Source: Acanthosoma haemorrhoidale
Lineage: Eukaryota > Arthropoda > Insecta > Hemiptera > Acanthosomatidae
Length of the DNA: 64,000 bases
NCBI GenBank assembly: GCA_930367205.1
Contig: OV884012.1
Span: 56,937,239 to 57,001,238, forward strand
Reading direction: 5' to 3'
The notes under the pieces are model-generated. The model was not told where the DNA came from, did no database searches, and saw only the letters and a program-made list of their open reading frames with translations. The position numbers were made by a program, and so were the translations under genes. Position 1 is the first letter of the stretch. Each line of letters opens with the position of its first letter. Positions 48,874 to 61,100 of the stretch are shown one piece after another.

Positions 48874-49566
48874 TGTAGTGACCCTAACTACATAAGTGTT
48901 AAATCACCCTATACTCTGGTGCATATATAATATATTGTAATTAGATGTAAGACATAGTAAAAGCTTTTTCTAGTAATAAACATGCGGGACCGGCAGTCGT
49001 AAAACAAGTCAAGTGGGTTGAATGGCGTCAGCAATAAACCTGAGAGGGTAAGCTACACGGCCGTCATAAAACCGACCCGGTAGACCTAGGGTCACCTTCC
49101 GGCGGTCATAAAATCTAAAAGCCATGCCATAAAACAGTCCTTTAGGGGACGATGGGTCACGTACCGCGGGGCAGGTGTGACATCATAAACATACCCCTTT
49201 TAAGCCAGGCTCCGCCTTCCGGTAGGGGGGGGGGTTAATATTTAAACCAGGGGGTTTCACCCTGTAGAACTACTCTTTCTCAGTCTCCTCATCTCCACAG
49301 CCGCCATCGCTCGGTCGCTTTACGCCAGGGCCCCGGGGCCTGTTGCACTGCCGTGCCTAGTTCGAACTCTGAACAGGTCTTATTCTTTATGAAACCTCTG
49401 TACCTTTTCTTTTGAACATAGTGTATTGTCGGGACACATACCTATCATAAATGGAGTCAGATATTAAACGTCGACATGGAACAATGGTCCATGTTATAAA
49501 CTACAACAATCCGCACTTGTCACCAGGGCTAGAGTGATTAGGCACTTCCCTAGTGGCAACCCGACA
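48874..49566 (+). mobile_element. Solo LTR (BEL/Pao-like), 693 bp
   Basis: It begins TGTAGTGACC, ends CAACCCGACA, and is flanked by the exact 5-bp duplication ATCAC. It belongs to the same family as the minus-strand solo LTR at 25,701-26,626 (926 bp). Shared blocks are ACCCTATACT, GTAATTAGATGTAA, CTTTTTCTAGTAATAAA, the GGGCCCCGGGGCC palindrome, ATGGAGTCAGATATTAA, CACCAGGGCTAGAGTGATTA. It is shorter through internal deletions. Several CATAAAA motifs are spread through its first half. AATAAA at about 48,976 lies too far 5' to be the LTR's polyadenylation signal with certainty. Confidence 0.9.
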
Positions 49567-49571
49567 ATCAC
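49567..49571. repeat. Target-site duplication (right), ATCAC
   Basis: Matches 48,869-48,873. Confidence 0.85.
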
Positions 49572-49965
49572 ATACCGTCATACCACCTCATACACAATGT
49601 TCTTCTTATTTCATTTCTTCGGATTTCTTAATATCCTCGTATTTACCCATAATTACGAGTATACTTAAAAGTATTACACATCAGATTCGCAGAAGACCAT
49701 TGAAGCCGCATTATATTTGGAGTGTCGGGAACAACAACCACATTACTTGGGATGGAGCAAGTTTAGACGGAAAAATTGTGAAGGGCTCAAAAACAGTATA
49801 CAGTCTTATTTTTTATTTATTTTAGATTAAATATTTAGTTGTCAAGGGCTCTCCTGATATATAATAATTATAAGTTTGAAAGTTTTATTAATTTTTATTT
49901 TATATTAGTAAATTGACAAAATATTACATAATGCCCAACCAACGTGAAGCTTTTTCATATATTTT
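49572..49965 (+). repeat. Unnamed dispersed repeat, copy B, right part
   Basis: Continues the alignment with copy A (7,900-8,295). KTIEAALYLE and RKNCEGLKNS correspond to KTMEAALYHS and QKNCEELQNS, followed by a shared AT-rich stretch with TGATATATAATAA and ACATAATGCCCAACCAACG against ACATAATGGCACTCAACAG. The 90-codon frame 49,553-49,825 is in a different phase and begins inside the LTR, so it is not a gene. Confidence 0.55.
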
Positions 49966-51735
49966 TTTAGGCTATAAGAAAATATTATAATACATTAGCC
50001 GGGAATTCCAATTTTCTGTTCCTATAAATAAACCTTTTCACGGCTTTCAAAGTTATCACCAGACAGAACGTCCTTGCGGAGTGGTTGATGCTAAATTTAT
50101 CAATTTAAAGACACCTACTATTACTATCAATATAGAAACCTTGAAAGGTGAAATTTACTTTGTACTTGTACTTACTAGGGAAAACCTGTTTTTTTCGCAG
50201 TTGTTCGATATTCTCGAAAATTTGATGGCAAGTTTAAAGCGTTATATTTCGGTACGTATTTGGTTAAAAAAAAGTTTAACCAGTTCAAATTGTAAAAAAA
50301 TTAATGTTTTAAACTTTTTAACGCGTCGTTTATAGGTTATAAACAAGATACTGAAAATTTTGAGGTTTTTTGGCTGCCCTGAAGTTCGCACAGGTTTCTC
50401 AAATTGGAAAACTTATATTCTACACTACAAACTCCCCACATACAACATATTAATAAAGATCATTCGGACCTTTGGCCAGGAAACCCCATTTTTGGGTAAC
50501 AGGTAGAGTGATTGGACTATAAGGAGATTCCTGGGAGCAGATTTCATTCAATTAACTGTTTCCACATCTCCTGGTGGACGGTTCCCCTATAAGTGTTAAC
50601 ACTTAGGTCCATTCCAAATATCCTAACCATTTTTCTTCTTTCTTTACATTCTTGTTAGAATGTAAAGGTTTGCCATTTGCAGTTATTAAGTTAAGAGTCA
50701 TTTATTTCAATTTATATACTCTACTTTAGCTTTACCCAGGCTCACCAGATATTTCCTATTTATATATTTAATTTTATCTTATATGATTTCTGTCATGTTT
50801 TTAGGTGATGTGTTAATTGTCGTTTTATCTTATTTATATTTTCATTGCACATTTAGTTCGCCTACACATTAGTACAGGGTCTCTTTTTTGTTTGTGTATT
50901 CAATATCATAACTGGGAGTCTAAATATCCTTTATTTAATCCATGTATGTCACCTATACTTTTTTTTATTATTTTTTTTTGGGGGGGTTCTTTTAAGTTGA
51001 TTGTTTATCTCCTTTATAACAAAATAATGAATCTATAACTTTTGATAACTACTAATAAGCCTATTTAAAACCACTATGTTTCTCAAACATTTAATGGGAG
51101 TACAATAAAAATATTGGAATACAGTTCAGAAGTTCTTAACTGCATCGTTTTTTCTTTAAGCTGTAAACTATAATAGCACTTTTTCAGAGGAAATGACTTT
51201 GATGAATGAGTACTTGTTATTAAAGTGGAAAAACCTAATATTTTAATATCCACTCTTAAAATAATCATTTTTCAAGCAAAGTGATTTTTTTGGCTAGTTC
51301 AAAAACATTCTACTAGTTAGCAACTAATCTATAAAGCCTTGACTTCCTGACTGATAAAATTTAGAACATATTTACAGCTTTCATTTTAATCTAAAAATTG
51401 TGTAGTCTTGTACTTACAGGGAGGAAATTATAATTACTATTATTTGTAACTTAATTTCTAGTCACTTAACTCAAAACTTTATTATTCGAATTAAAACCTC
51501 CATAAATACTTGATGAGATACTCGCTTAAAATTAAAACATTTACTTTCTCTGCGTAAAAGGGGACAAACCGGGAATGACGTGCATATGACTTATTTTAAT
51601 TGGACTAAGTGATAAGATATTCATTAATTACTATTGTAGTCAACACCCCCGTTAATTGAAGGGACCTGCCATGTACAATGTCAGTTTGCACTAATGAAGT
51701 TACTTATGAGCAATAATTGTTGAGATAAAATTCTG
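49966..51735. other. Intergenic
   Basis: AT-rich. The 84-codon frame at 50,081-50,335 and 73-codon frame at 50,817-51,038 show no motif. No RNA gene or repeat is seen before the promoter at 51,736. Confidence 0.4.
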
Positions 51736-51770
51736 TATAAATAGAACAACATTTGTCCACAAGGCCTCAG
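51736..51770 (+). promoter_or_regulatory. TATA-type core promoter of the secreted repeat protein gene
   Basis: TATAAATA at 51,736-51,743. A CTCAGA initiator-like site near 51,767 sits 31 bases further and would leave a 5' UTR of only about 10 bases before the ATG at 51,779. The sister pseudogene keeps an AATAAATAG at nearly the same distance from its ATG. TATA-driven, short-leader genes are often strongly and tissue-specifically expressed secretory genes; that is inference. Confidence 0.65.
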
Positions 51771-51778
51771 AATTCAAC

Positions 51779-53054
51779 ATGGACCGAACAGTGAAACTCC
51801 TACTACTCTCTCTACTCCTGCTTCTAGCCGGTAATATCTTTGTGTATACAAGAGTATTTCTAAGTTTAACCATTTCGAATGTTTCCTATGAAATTAGGTT
51901 TTAAATTAATCTACATTTCTAATATGTGCATAATGTGTACTGAAGTATTTTTTATATTCCCAGGAGTTACAGTAGCCCAAAACAGAAACTTAGGACTGAG
52001 TGCGAGATTAAACAACACTGGTATTTTTCACAACAGATTAAATGGTAGCTTTTGGCCATTGGGAAGACAAAGTGGGCAGCAAAGACCATGGTTAGAAGAC
52101 CACCGCTTACAGACCATTGGTGGATCTTCCAGTTCTCAAGTATCTCCACAAAACCCAAGTCAGGGCTTGGAGGGTTCTCAGGGAACTGCACAGAACACAG
52201 GTGATCAACCACAAAGAGGGCTCTTTGGAGGCACACTGTTGAATGGATTCGTTCAGTCTGCACTGTCCTCATTCAATTTGCCCCGTCCTGGCATCCTTGG
52301 ACAAAATGGCATTGATAATCCTCAACGCTTAGGGGGTTCTCTAGGAACTTTACAAAACACAAGTGAAGTACCGCAAAGAGGGCTCTTTGGAGGCAGGCCA
52401 TTGGATGGATTCATCCAGCCTTCACTGTCCCAACTCAATTCGTCACGTCCTGGCATCTTTGGACAAAATGGCATTGATAATCCTCAACGCTTAGGGGGTT
52501 CTCTAGGAACTTTACAAAACACAAGTGAAGTACCGCAAAGAGGGCTCTTTGGAGGCAGGCCATTGGATGGATTCATCCAGCCTGCACTGTCCCCACTCAA
52601 TTCATCACGTCCTGGCATATTTGGACAAAATGGCATTGATAATCCTCAACGCTTAGGGGGTTCTCTGCAAACTTCACAAAACACAGGAGGACTTTTTCGA
52701 CTAAGACCTTTAGTGGATAGATTTGACAACTCTGTATTACACCGTTCCAATTCCAGCACCCTAGGACAGAACAGAGACCGTATTCAGCACCACAATGGCG
52801 GTTCTACAGAAGCATCACAGAATATTCGGCTGCAGTCAGCCTCTGAAGATGGAGGTTGGGGTAGATATATCCCAGTCTTGTCTCGGTTCAACGGTGGCCA
52901 CTCATCACCTCCAGACTATTCTGCTGAATATGGAACCGGTTCTGTTTCAGCTGATAGCTCTACCCAGAGTACCCACTCTGCTTCCGAAGCATCTGGTGAT
53001 CGCTCTGCCACTAGTTCAGATGAGAGTGGCTCTTCTGGAGGATATTCTTCTTAG
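51779..53054 (+). CDS. Secreted tandem-repeat protein, Ser-rich tail
   Basis: Two exons: 51,779-51,830 (signal peptide, MDRTVKLLLLSLLLLLAG) and 51,964-53,054 (stop TAG), joined in phase 1 through a 133-bp intron (CCG/GTAATA ... TATTCCCAG/GAG). The mature protein of about 360 residues likely begins near VTVAQNRN. Its centre is a 54-residue unit repeated from 52,209: PQRGLFGGRPLDGFIQ, then LNSSRPGIFGQNGIDNPQRL, then GGSLGTLQNTSEV. There are three good units and a diverged fourth. The C-terminal 60 residues are Ser-, Gly- and acidic-rich (SDESGSSGGYSS end). Several N-glycosylation sequons (NGS, NTS, NSS) occur, and there are no cysteines in the mature repeats. No family is recognised; the look is of a structural, salivary, silk-, egg-coat or seminal type protein. 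The frame starting at 51,879 ignores the intron. Confidence 0.85.
52209..52694 (+). repeat. Three 162-bp coding repeats
   Basis: Units start at 52,209, 52,371 and 52,533. Units two and three are almost identical at the DNA level, unit one differs in its middle. The near identity points to recent duplication or gene conversion within the exon. Confidence 0.9.
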
Positions 53055-53128
53055 GAGAGAGGTCTTAATCTTGAATGTCGCTGAACTAGTTTGCATATAA
53101 TACTAATTATTCATTATTTAATCATGTT

Positions 53129-53134
53129 AATAAA
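53129..53134 (+). terminator. Poly(A) signal of the secreted repeat protein gene
   Basis: AATAAA 75 bases after the stop codon. Confidence 0.65.
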
Positions 53135-55559
53135 TTGGTAACTTGCAAAACCTTACTAGTCATGTTAATTTCGATAACCCCTGATCCTCCTGTCTGGTTT
53201 TTATTACCTTTGACGGTCAACAATTTTAACTTTTCGAATTTTAAAGATAAGCTAACAAATTATCTACGAACATGTTGGCCATGAGTGCCAAGCATTGAAT
53301 CATCAACTAGTTCCATATTTTATCATTTAATTACTCGTTAAGTGTTAATTTATTCTTCCCACAAGTTATTTATTTTTATTTTACAAGCACTTTGAGCAGC
53401 TGTCCTGTTACAGCAAAAACAATGACTTCCTCAAAATAATTTAAATATTTTTATAAATATGGTGCTTATACTAGAATAAAGTATTACACTTAACATTTCG
53501 TCCAAATTCAAACTTTTTCCCTTAAACCAATCAATAACTGGCTAAAAATCGAATGCATAAAACCATACCTAAAACTTTTTTTGCTCCTATTAAATTACCA
53601 AGAGTATAAATGAATTAGTGAAACCACTAATAAACCTGCATAAATGTTTCATAAAAATAATAGGAAATAAATTATAATATATGCATATTATTATTTTGAG
53701 AAAGCATTTGTTTTTTTTTTACCACTTTAGAATGGCAGTGTAGCTGCTGAAAAATACTAACTTAGGGGAAGACCAAATTGGACGTTATTTACTTAGTCCC
53801 TTATTTAGGTGTTCTCAAATAAATGGATTTATGAAGAAAGGTTATTGTTTTGCTTCATAAATCATTATTTGAGGAAAAGCTACAATCTGGCTTGAAAGGG
53901 TAATAGATAATTGTGAAAAATGAGAGATTATTGGTTATTTTTAAAAATGAAAAAAAACAGTTTGGAGTTCTCAGCTCTGCTATGAGGCTGCATCTCGTGA
54001 ATTGAACAAATGGGTAATAACCAATATAAATTATTCTAAGCTATTAATTATCATTGATTTTATTGATAGTTGTGGGATGTTGGTATTTCTTTAAGTAGGC
54101 TGTTTAATAGTAATCCAACTTTCTGTTTTTATCATTGATGATTTTAAGTATCGAATAAATTAATTATTTGGGATAGAGTAATAAAATTACACGATATAGT
54201 TCAACATCTGTGGGTTTTTAAGCCTACTCCCTTTTTCTTCTACATTCTTATATATCCAGTTCTTTACTTTCTAATTTTTATGTATAGGTATATATACCCT
54301 TTATTTGTATGAGGGGTTTGTAGAACAAATAAAAAAAAAAATCGCATGTGGTTAATACAATACAAGCATTTACATAATTAAATAATTAGGTTTCACTAGG
54401 AATCAAGGATGGGAATATCAGAATCTTTGATCAGAAGCTGTTTCAGATCCAATGTTATCATTTCTTGTGAGGGGTAAAAAACACTTCAAGGATTCAACAC
54501 AAAAAGAAATTCAATGATATTCCAAAAATTAAAGTTAAAGAGACATCCATAATATAAATCACTAGGATCGGCAACAAAAAGTTAGTCCATGTTTAGGTAC
54601 TTTTTTCTGTGTAATTCTTCAATCATGAACAGTTGAGGAAGCTAATGTGATAAGATTACATGATCTCAGATAAAAACAACAATTAGGTTTTACTTTACAA
54701 AGATAATTCAAATTAAATATTTAACATTTTAAATTGTTAATAAAATGTAACCAATACCACTGTAGCAACACATTATTTTATTATTTATATCATAACCTAG
54801 ACAATGGTTAAACAGCAATGGAGCCTTTTTTGTCCAGCCATACTGAAAGTCATGGATTATGCGACTAGTTAAGGGCCAATCACCACAGTGTATCAAGCGC
54901 GGGCAATCAGGCCTACAGATATAGTGTCACAGGTTGTATCGCTTTGCTGTAAGCAGATTTAGTTATTATCAGTACACCCTGTAATAATGCTCACCATCTA
55001 AAGATATACCAGGAGTTAAAGGGGACTTTGTGGTACCATAGAAGTACCTTTCTAGTTTATTTGTAATAATCCGATGATTAACCACTTGTAACCTACTGTT
55101 CATCGATTTTAGCCCCACACCAGAGAAGTTGGAGCTAACATCGTTACTGGCTGTCTTAATCTTAATTTGTACAAGGAACTTTCATCAGCAATTTTAATTT
55201 AAAATATTTATACTATCCATAAAGAAGTGGCATGATATTTTTAATTTTTGTAGATTTTTTAAACACTAATATTTTATAAACAAAGAAATTACTGCATCAG
55301 ACAGACTCTGCTATTAGCAATAGTGGCGATTTAAGTAACTTTGTGATGATTGTATATGATTTGTAGTAGAGTTAAAAATAATTTCTTTTTAACTTTAAAT
55401 AGTAAATGAAACAAAATCATTGAAATAATCTTGAAAGTTTTATTTAATGATGCCACAGAACCTTACACATTAGACCTTTAAAGAGATAGACTTCACATAC
55501 ATCATTTCTGAGGGGAAATTAAAATGGAATCAACCAATTACTTTAAACAATTCAGAGCT
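53135..55559. other. Intergenic between convergent paralogues
   Basis: AT-rich spacer. No frame, repeat or RNA gene is supported. Confidence 0.45.
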
Positions 55560-56373
55560 TTATTTAATTCTAAGAAGAATTGTCTCCGGAAGAGCCACTC
55601 CCAGATGGTCTCCAGATTCGTCAGAGGCCGAGTACCCAGAGCTATTGCCTGAATCAGAGGAGGGTCCATTTTGCCTGGGACTATCTAGAAGAGATGTGTT
55701 GCCTCCACTACTGAATCTAACAAAGGTCTGTAAAGCTTCCACAGAACCACCCATATACTGATGTGTAACATCTCCATTCTGTCCTGAAATCCCAGGACGA
55801 GACAAGGCAGGATTGACAAGTCTATCCAAAGGTCTTCCTCCTAAGAACCCTCTTTGAGGCTGCATACCTATATTTTGTAAAGTTCTCAGAGAACCCCGTA
55901 AAAGCTGTAGATTGCAATCTCCATTCTGCCCAAGGGAGCTGGGTTTCTACTGGTGAAACGAGACAAGGCATTGTTGATGAGCCTATCTATAGGTCTACCT
56001 GAAGCCAGAATTGCGCTCTGTGAAACTCCTGGTGAACTGGAAGCTCCACTAATGGGAAGCTTCTCAAGCAATGGATTGCCTTGACCATCTGTCTTCCCCA
56101 ATGGCCGAGAGTTATGTAAGTTGTTCCAAGCCAACAGAAGTCTTTGTATGTTTTTTTTGGCTCCTAGTGACTTCTTTGCTCACAACTCCTGAAATTAAAA
56201 CCTTCGGTATCACTATAGAACTACTTAGCCTCATAAAATTTTAAAACATATTTCCTCACCATTATCATTCTATGCTACTTTACAGAAGCTCCTAAATAGT
56301 CTTATGAATGAGATGTTCATTGTTTTTACAAGTAAACGATTATATATTTATGCACAGAAATAAGATATTGATA

Positions 56374-57043
56374 GGTTGGGCAAAAAGTCCATTCGGTTTT
56401 TTAAGCGAAAATAATACACAACTTTTAAACACAAAGCGATTTATTCAATCAATGATATAATTGCCGTTTTGTTCCAGTATATTGTGCCATCTCATGGGCA
56501 GATTCATAATTCCATGCTCAAAGAATTTCCTGTCTTTACTGGCAAAAAACATCTTCTTCAGAGTTAAAGGTCTGTACACTCAATGAATTTTGAAGAGACT
56601 GAAACAGGTGGAAATCTGAAGGTGCCAGGTCGGGCAAATATGGAGGGTGCGGCAAAACTTCCCAACCAAGCTCCAGTAACTTCTGCCGCATCTGCAAAGA
56701 AGTGTGCGGTCTGGCATTGCCGTGATGGAAGACAATCCCCTTACGGTTGGCTAGTTCTGGACGCTTCTGGTGGATCACTGCATTTAATTTGTTCAGCTGG
56801 TCACAGTACACTTCTAAATTGATGGTCCTGTTCGTGGGAAGAAGTTCGTAAAAGACAACACCCCTCCAAATCGAGAGCATAACCTTCTTTGGGTAAAGTC
56901 CTGCTTTGGGGGTTCAACAGCTACACAAAAATTATTGCAAAAATATTTCTTTCGGACCAATTTCAATAGGTTCTATCAAGGATGATGATTAAAGGTTATT
57001 TTAAATGAGTAGATTATGTGTCCAAATGAACTACTTTTTGGTC
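56374..57043 (-). mobile_element. Internally deleted mariner element
   Basis: It is flanked by TA on both sides (56,372-56,373 and 57,044-57,045). The left end GGTTGGGCAAAAAGTCC pairs imperfectly with the reverse complement of the right end (CTTTTTGGTC). It is 670 bp against about 1.3 kb for a full mariner. The missing half is the N-terminal DNA-binding region of the transposase. The element sits in the intron of the broken repeat-protein paralogue. Confidence 0.8.
56536..56880 (-). pseudogene. mariner transposase, C-terminal part, catalytically dead
   Basis: A 114-codon frame reads GVVFYELLPTNRTINLEVYC, then NRKGIVFHHGNARPHTSLQM, then GWEVLPHPPYLPDLAPSDFH, the DD34D catalytic domain of mariner. 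The first catalytic Asp (in the usual WWD box) is gone: only IWRG remains, apparently by a small in-frame deletion. The second (HDNARPH) is replaced by Gly (HHGNARPH). The third (PDLAPSD) is present. With two of three metal-binding residues lost and no DNA-binding domain, it cannot catalyse transposition. The frame itself is undamaged, so the insertion is moderately young. Confidence 0.85.
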
Positions 57044-57949
57044 TAACTCCCAATCAGTGTTTTCACAATCACTTAATAAATATTTAAGTAACTCATGCAG
57101 AGTCCCATATCTTTCCATATTGTTTTTTTCCTCTCTCTTTCTGCGACATTTCTTTTGTTATACATATTTTAAAATATGCAATTTGGTTTAATTGAAGTTA
57201 GTACAAACTTTAATAATAAAAAAACAATTATTAGCGTTGGGAACCCACCCTTGATTTTTTCAGTTTCAATGAGTTTCATGTTTTTAATATTTCAATTTTG
57301 TTAGAATACAAAAATTTGTTTAAAAAATTGTTTGAATGTAATTTTTATACAATATTAAAACTGTTTTTGAGTAATAATAGTCATAATAATTTAATAATTG
57401 TAATTTGATATTCATTTGGTTGGTATTAAGAAACAATAAGAGAACCTTTCCTGTTAACTAGTTAAGTAACCATTCCTATTCCATGTACAAGATTTCTCTA
57501 AGCATTTAATGATTGTGTTTTAAGCATATTCCTAATAATATAACGTTAATACTTATTATTCCTTATGGATTACATATGAAGAAAATACCTGTAAGAAGTA
57601 GAGGAAGCAGAAGTATCTTTAAGTTTCTTTCCATGGCTATATCCAAGGCAAAACAGAGAATCGTTTTTCTATTTATTCCAAATATTACTTCAATAATCAT
57701 TAGCACAAACTGATATCTTACGTAATAGTGTCCTTCAATTGACATCACTGTTGACCAAAATAGTAATTAACAGTTACCTTATCAGGTAGGCCAACTAAAA
57801 TATGTCAAACAACCAGTGAAAGACATATATTTACAGCAAAAAAATAGTGATGTACAAATTGAAAAACATTATACTATAAGGAAACATTATATTTAGAAAC
57901 AAACGATCCAATATCATATTGATTAAAGTGTTGTTATCATAGAGTAGCC

Positions 57950-58110
57950 ATCCCCATAGCCTATTATTAGTTAGCTTGGCGACTTCTATCTGCGAAGACC
58001 AGGGTTAAATTCCTGATTCCCCTTTGGAAGATGGGTCTAATCTGGTTTTAATGAGCTTCTTGAGAGGTCAATGAGAAGTTTGATGAATAAAGATTGCGTT
58101 ATATGAATAT
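57950..58110 (+). repeat. Possible tRNA-derived SINE remnant
   Basis: GTTAGCTTGGCGACTTCT with GACCAGGGTTAAATTCCTG about 30 bases later has the spacing of an A box and B box of a tRNA-derived promoter, with a pairing-capable T arm. A non-tRNA body to about 58,110 follows. It is a single copy in this window, so the family cannot be confirmed here. Confidence 0.35.
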
Positions 58111-61100
58111 ACATAGATATATGAGTAATGAATACAATTTATAATACAGAAATCGAGGTTGAAAGGTATCCTAGTCTCAACTGCTATTACTACACAAATA
58201 ACTCAGGGCTTCCTATCAATCATGGCGACCACCTTCACGTCGAATTTTTATTAATAAGTCATAATCAACATATACACAATATTTTTAATCAGGAATCAAG
58301 ACCTTTAATTTAATAATATATTCAATATGACACTACATATTTATTTTTTAAATTAATGATTTTAATTAAAAGGGCTTTAATTAGTCATCAGAAAGCAGCC
58401 AAAGTGTTTTTCTGAAAAGGTTTCTGTCTTTAAAACAGTTTGCTTGATAGATGGGAAAGTAATAGTGAATTCAGTCAATAATAGTTTGATGTTGGTTCTT
58501 GTTACGTTGCGCCGCTGTTTAATTTAATATCAACAAACCATGCAGATATTGTATTGTTTAATAATTTCCTTGACGCTGCAGAGAAGATTCTTGATGCTTT
58601 AGTAGAAAAATTCATATAGTGACAATTAATAGTTACAAACAACCGAGTAGTATTCTTAATCAGTAGTTTTCATTTAATTATCAATGACAACTCTTTTTGA
58701 CAGGTGATTATTATTTTGCTGTAAAAACATAGGAAGAATAAATTGGTTCAGTTAACATAATAGTTCCAAGCATGGAATGAAAATATAGGTTACACATTAA
58801 AAACAAAATTGTAAAATACGGTAGAAGATAGAGAAAAATTATGGAAATCAGTGTAGGTTTTTGGCGGGAGCCAGATTTACATGCATTTTCTTATTAAATT
58901 ATGAGCTTATTGCTATCACAGGTAAGCCTAAAAAGTAAGGTCTAGGTTAGAATAGGTTAGGTCTACAAGAATATAGAATGTTAGAAGAGTCTATTCCAGA
59001 AAAATTCAATTTTGTCACTTGCAGCCCATCACTTTTGCTCCACTATTGAAAATGTTAAGAATATAACATGGTAAAAATAAAAAGTTAGCATTAATAGAGG
59101 AGTGAAAAAAGAAAACTGCAACAAGTGTGATCATTATATATTTTACAACACAGTACAAACAATATACAAGTAAATAAATATGATATAATTGTTAGCACAA
59201 TATTTATACTATTTTGTATAAAGATATGCATGTACATTTATTCATTCTTTCTTCTATTCTTTGGTTAACATATCATTCAAAAATGATAAAAATAAAATGA
59301 AAAACATATATATAATAAAATAACTTATTAAAAGATCACCATTATAAAAGAACATTTTTTATAATAAAAATACATAAGTGATAAAAAACAACAACATTGA
59401 TACACACATAAACATAAACTATCAAAATAACTAACTTCTGGAAAACATATACATTATCAAATCAAAAAAGTCTATATACACGAAAATATATATTTATTAG
59501 AACAAATAGAAAATATACAATGTTTCAGTAACATCTACAGATAACACTTAATAAAATCTGGAAATAAATAAATCAATACTTAAATAAGACAAAAAAAAAT
59601 AATTTGTGTAATTTTACAAATTCTTACATGTAAGTATTGTCAGTACTTGTGATGCCAAAATAACTTTTCATGATTAATGTTGTGAATATATTATGCCTTG
59701 AATTAAGTAATAACCCAAATAAATTAATTCAATTTAGAAACCATTAAAATTGCAATTAATAAGATGTAAATTTAATAAATAATTTAAAAAAAAAAAGTAA
59801 CAGCCTAGGAAGACTAGGGTTTGTGTGGACAAAGGGGTAGACGCAGTAAACACTGATGCAAACCAACCTGGTGACAGCTACATGCACAGCGCTATATATA
59901 TATATATATATATATGCTGGGTGGTGCTCAAAGAAGTTCAACCGACTATGTAAAAGCACAGATAGATATAAGTATTATTATTTGGGTCTTTACACCTTAT
60001 ACCAGAAGAACGTAATACTGAGCCTTGTTCAAAAAAATAATTATCCAACCAAGTGATCTTTTAAGTTATTTTAAGGTGGTTCATAATAAATACATCAAAA
60101 CTGTATCTATCTGTTGCAATTGCACCATTTTTCAAATTGACTAGACATTTTTTTAATATTTAAATTTTTTTAGTATGTTAAATATAAAATAAAATTTAAA
60201 TATAACTAATTTGCTTGCATTTTTAAAATTAAAAGGCAATTTAGACAAAGATAAAATTTCTCAAATACAATAGCAAATCTTGCATAATAAGAGGGGTTGA
60301 GAAATATAGTGGTGTAAATCAGTAAATTTGGGTAAATTGAAAAAGTGAGTTGTACTGCAATTTAGATTAGAAAAACAAACTCTGTTTGGACTCGTAGTAA
60401 ATTAAATCATTGTTTGAATTCCACAAGATTGGATGTTTTTTACCAAGGAAGGAATATGGAGGGTACATGAGTATTATACATCTGTTTAATAAAATAGTGG
60501 TGTAAGTCAAGTTGCGCCCACCACAAATACTAAAACAGATGGATAGTGGTAATGGGGATAAATTAGCTTCATTACGGCACTGAAACAATGAGAGAGAGAA
60601 AATGGAAGGAAACTTGAGTTTTTTATGGATACAAATGTGAAAGTGTTCTCCTCTGTTACTCAAAATGCTTCAACACTCACGCCACTATATTTCTCAACAC
60701 CTCATATAAAAAAATAAAGTATATAATTTAAAATTGCCTGCTTCATCATACTGTTACAAATATTCAGTGTTTAGGTCTGCAAATGACTAATTTTTTTGAA
60801 AAAATTAGTACCAACCATTGCTTTTATTTTCCACCTATTGATAATGTCAGCGATTAGTTCTATGAGTGTATCAATTTTGGCAAAGAAGCGTTAGCCATCG
60901 CATTTAAATTATGTTACCTTTTTATGGCATATAAGAAAGTAAAAGTATAAAATAAAATTTTAGTAAGATCAAGATAATTAAGTATAGCACAGGCAGTAAA
61001 TAAATATCATAGGCTACGTAAAATAATTTACTATTTGATCAATATACAATGCCTATTTCATTGATTAAGTTTAATGTATAAAAAGTAATCGGCAAATATT

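Larger units (their letters stand above)
55561..57634 (-). pseudogene. Broken paralogue of the secreted repeat protein
   Basis: Minus strand, tail-to-tail with the intact gene. Exon one, 57,589-57,634, gives MERNLKILLLPLLLTG and ends at a GTATTT donor in phase 1, as in the sister. Exon two starts after TTTTAATTTCAG near 56,190 with GVVSKEVTRSQ. A run of eight A's there throws the frame off; removing one base in thought restores alignment with the sister's WPLGR region (RPLGKTDGQG here). A second shift occurs near 55,935, before GQNGD. The repeat unit PQRGFLGGRPLDRLVNPALS is present once, with half units beside it. A third shift near the end replaces the sister's SGSSGGYSS end with ALPETILLRIK. 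The intron is 1.4 kb and holds a mariner remnant. It is either a pseudogene or a gene damaged by homopolymer sequencing errors; three shifts favour decay. Confidence 0.7.

Noticed and set aside
49553..49825. 90-codon plus-strand frame
   Set aside because: It starts inside the solo LTR and runs across the insertion boundary, out of phase with the conserved frame of the host repeat.
51967..52272. 101-codon minus-strand frame
   Set aside because: Antisense of the secreted repeat protein exon, with no signals of its own.
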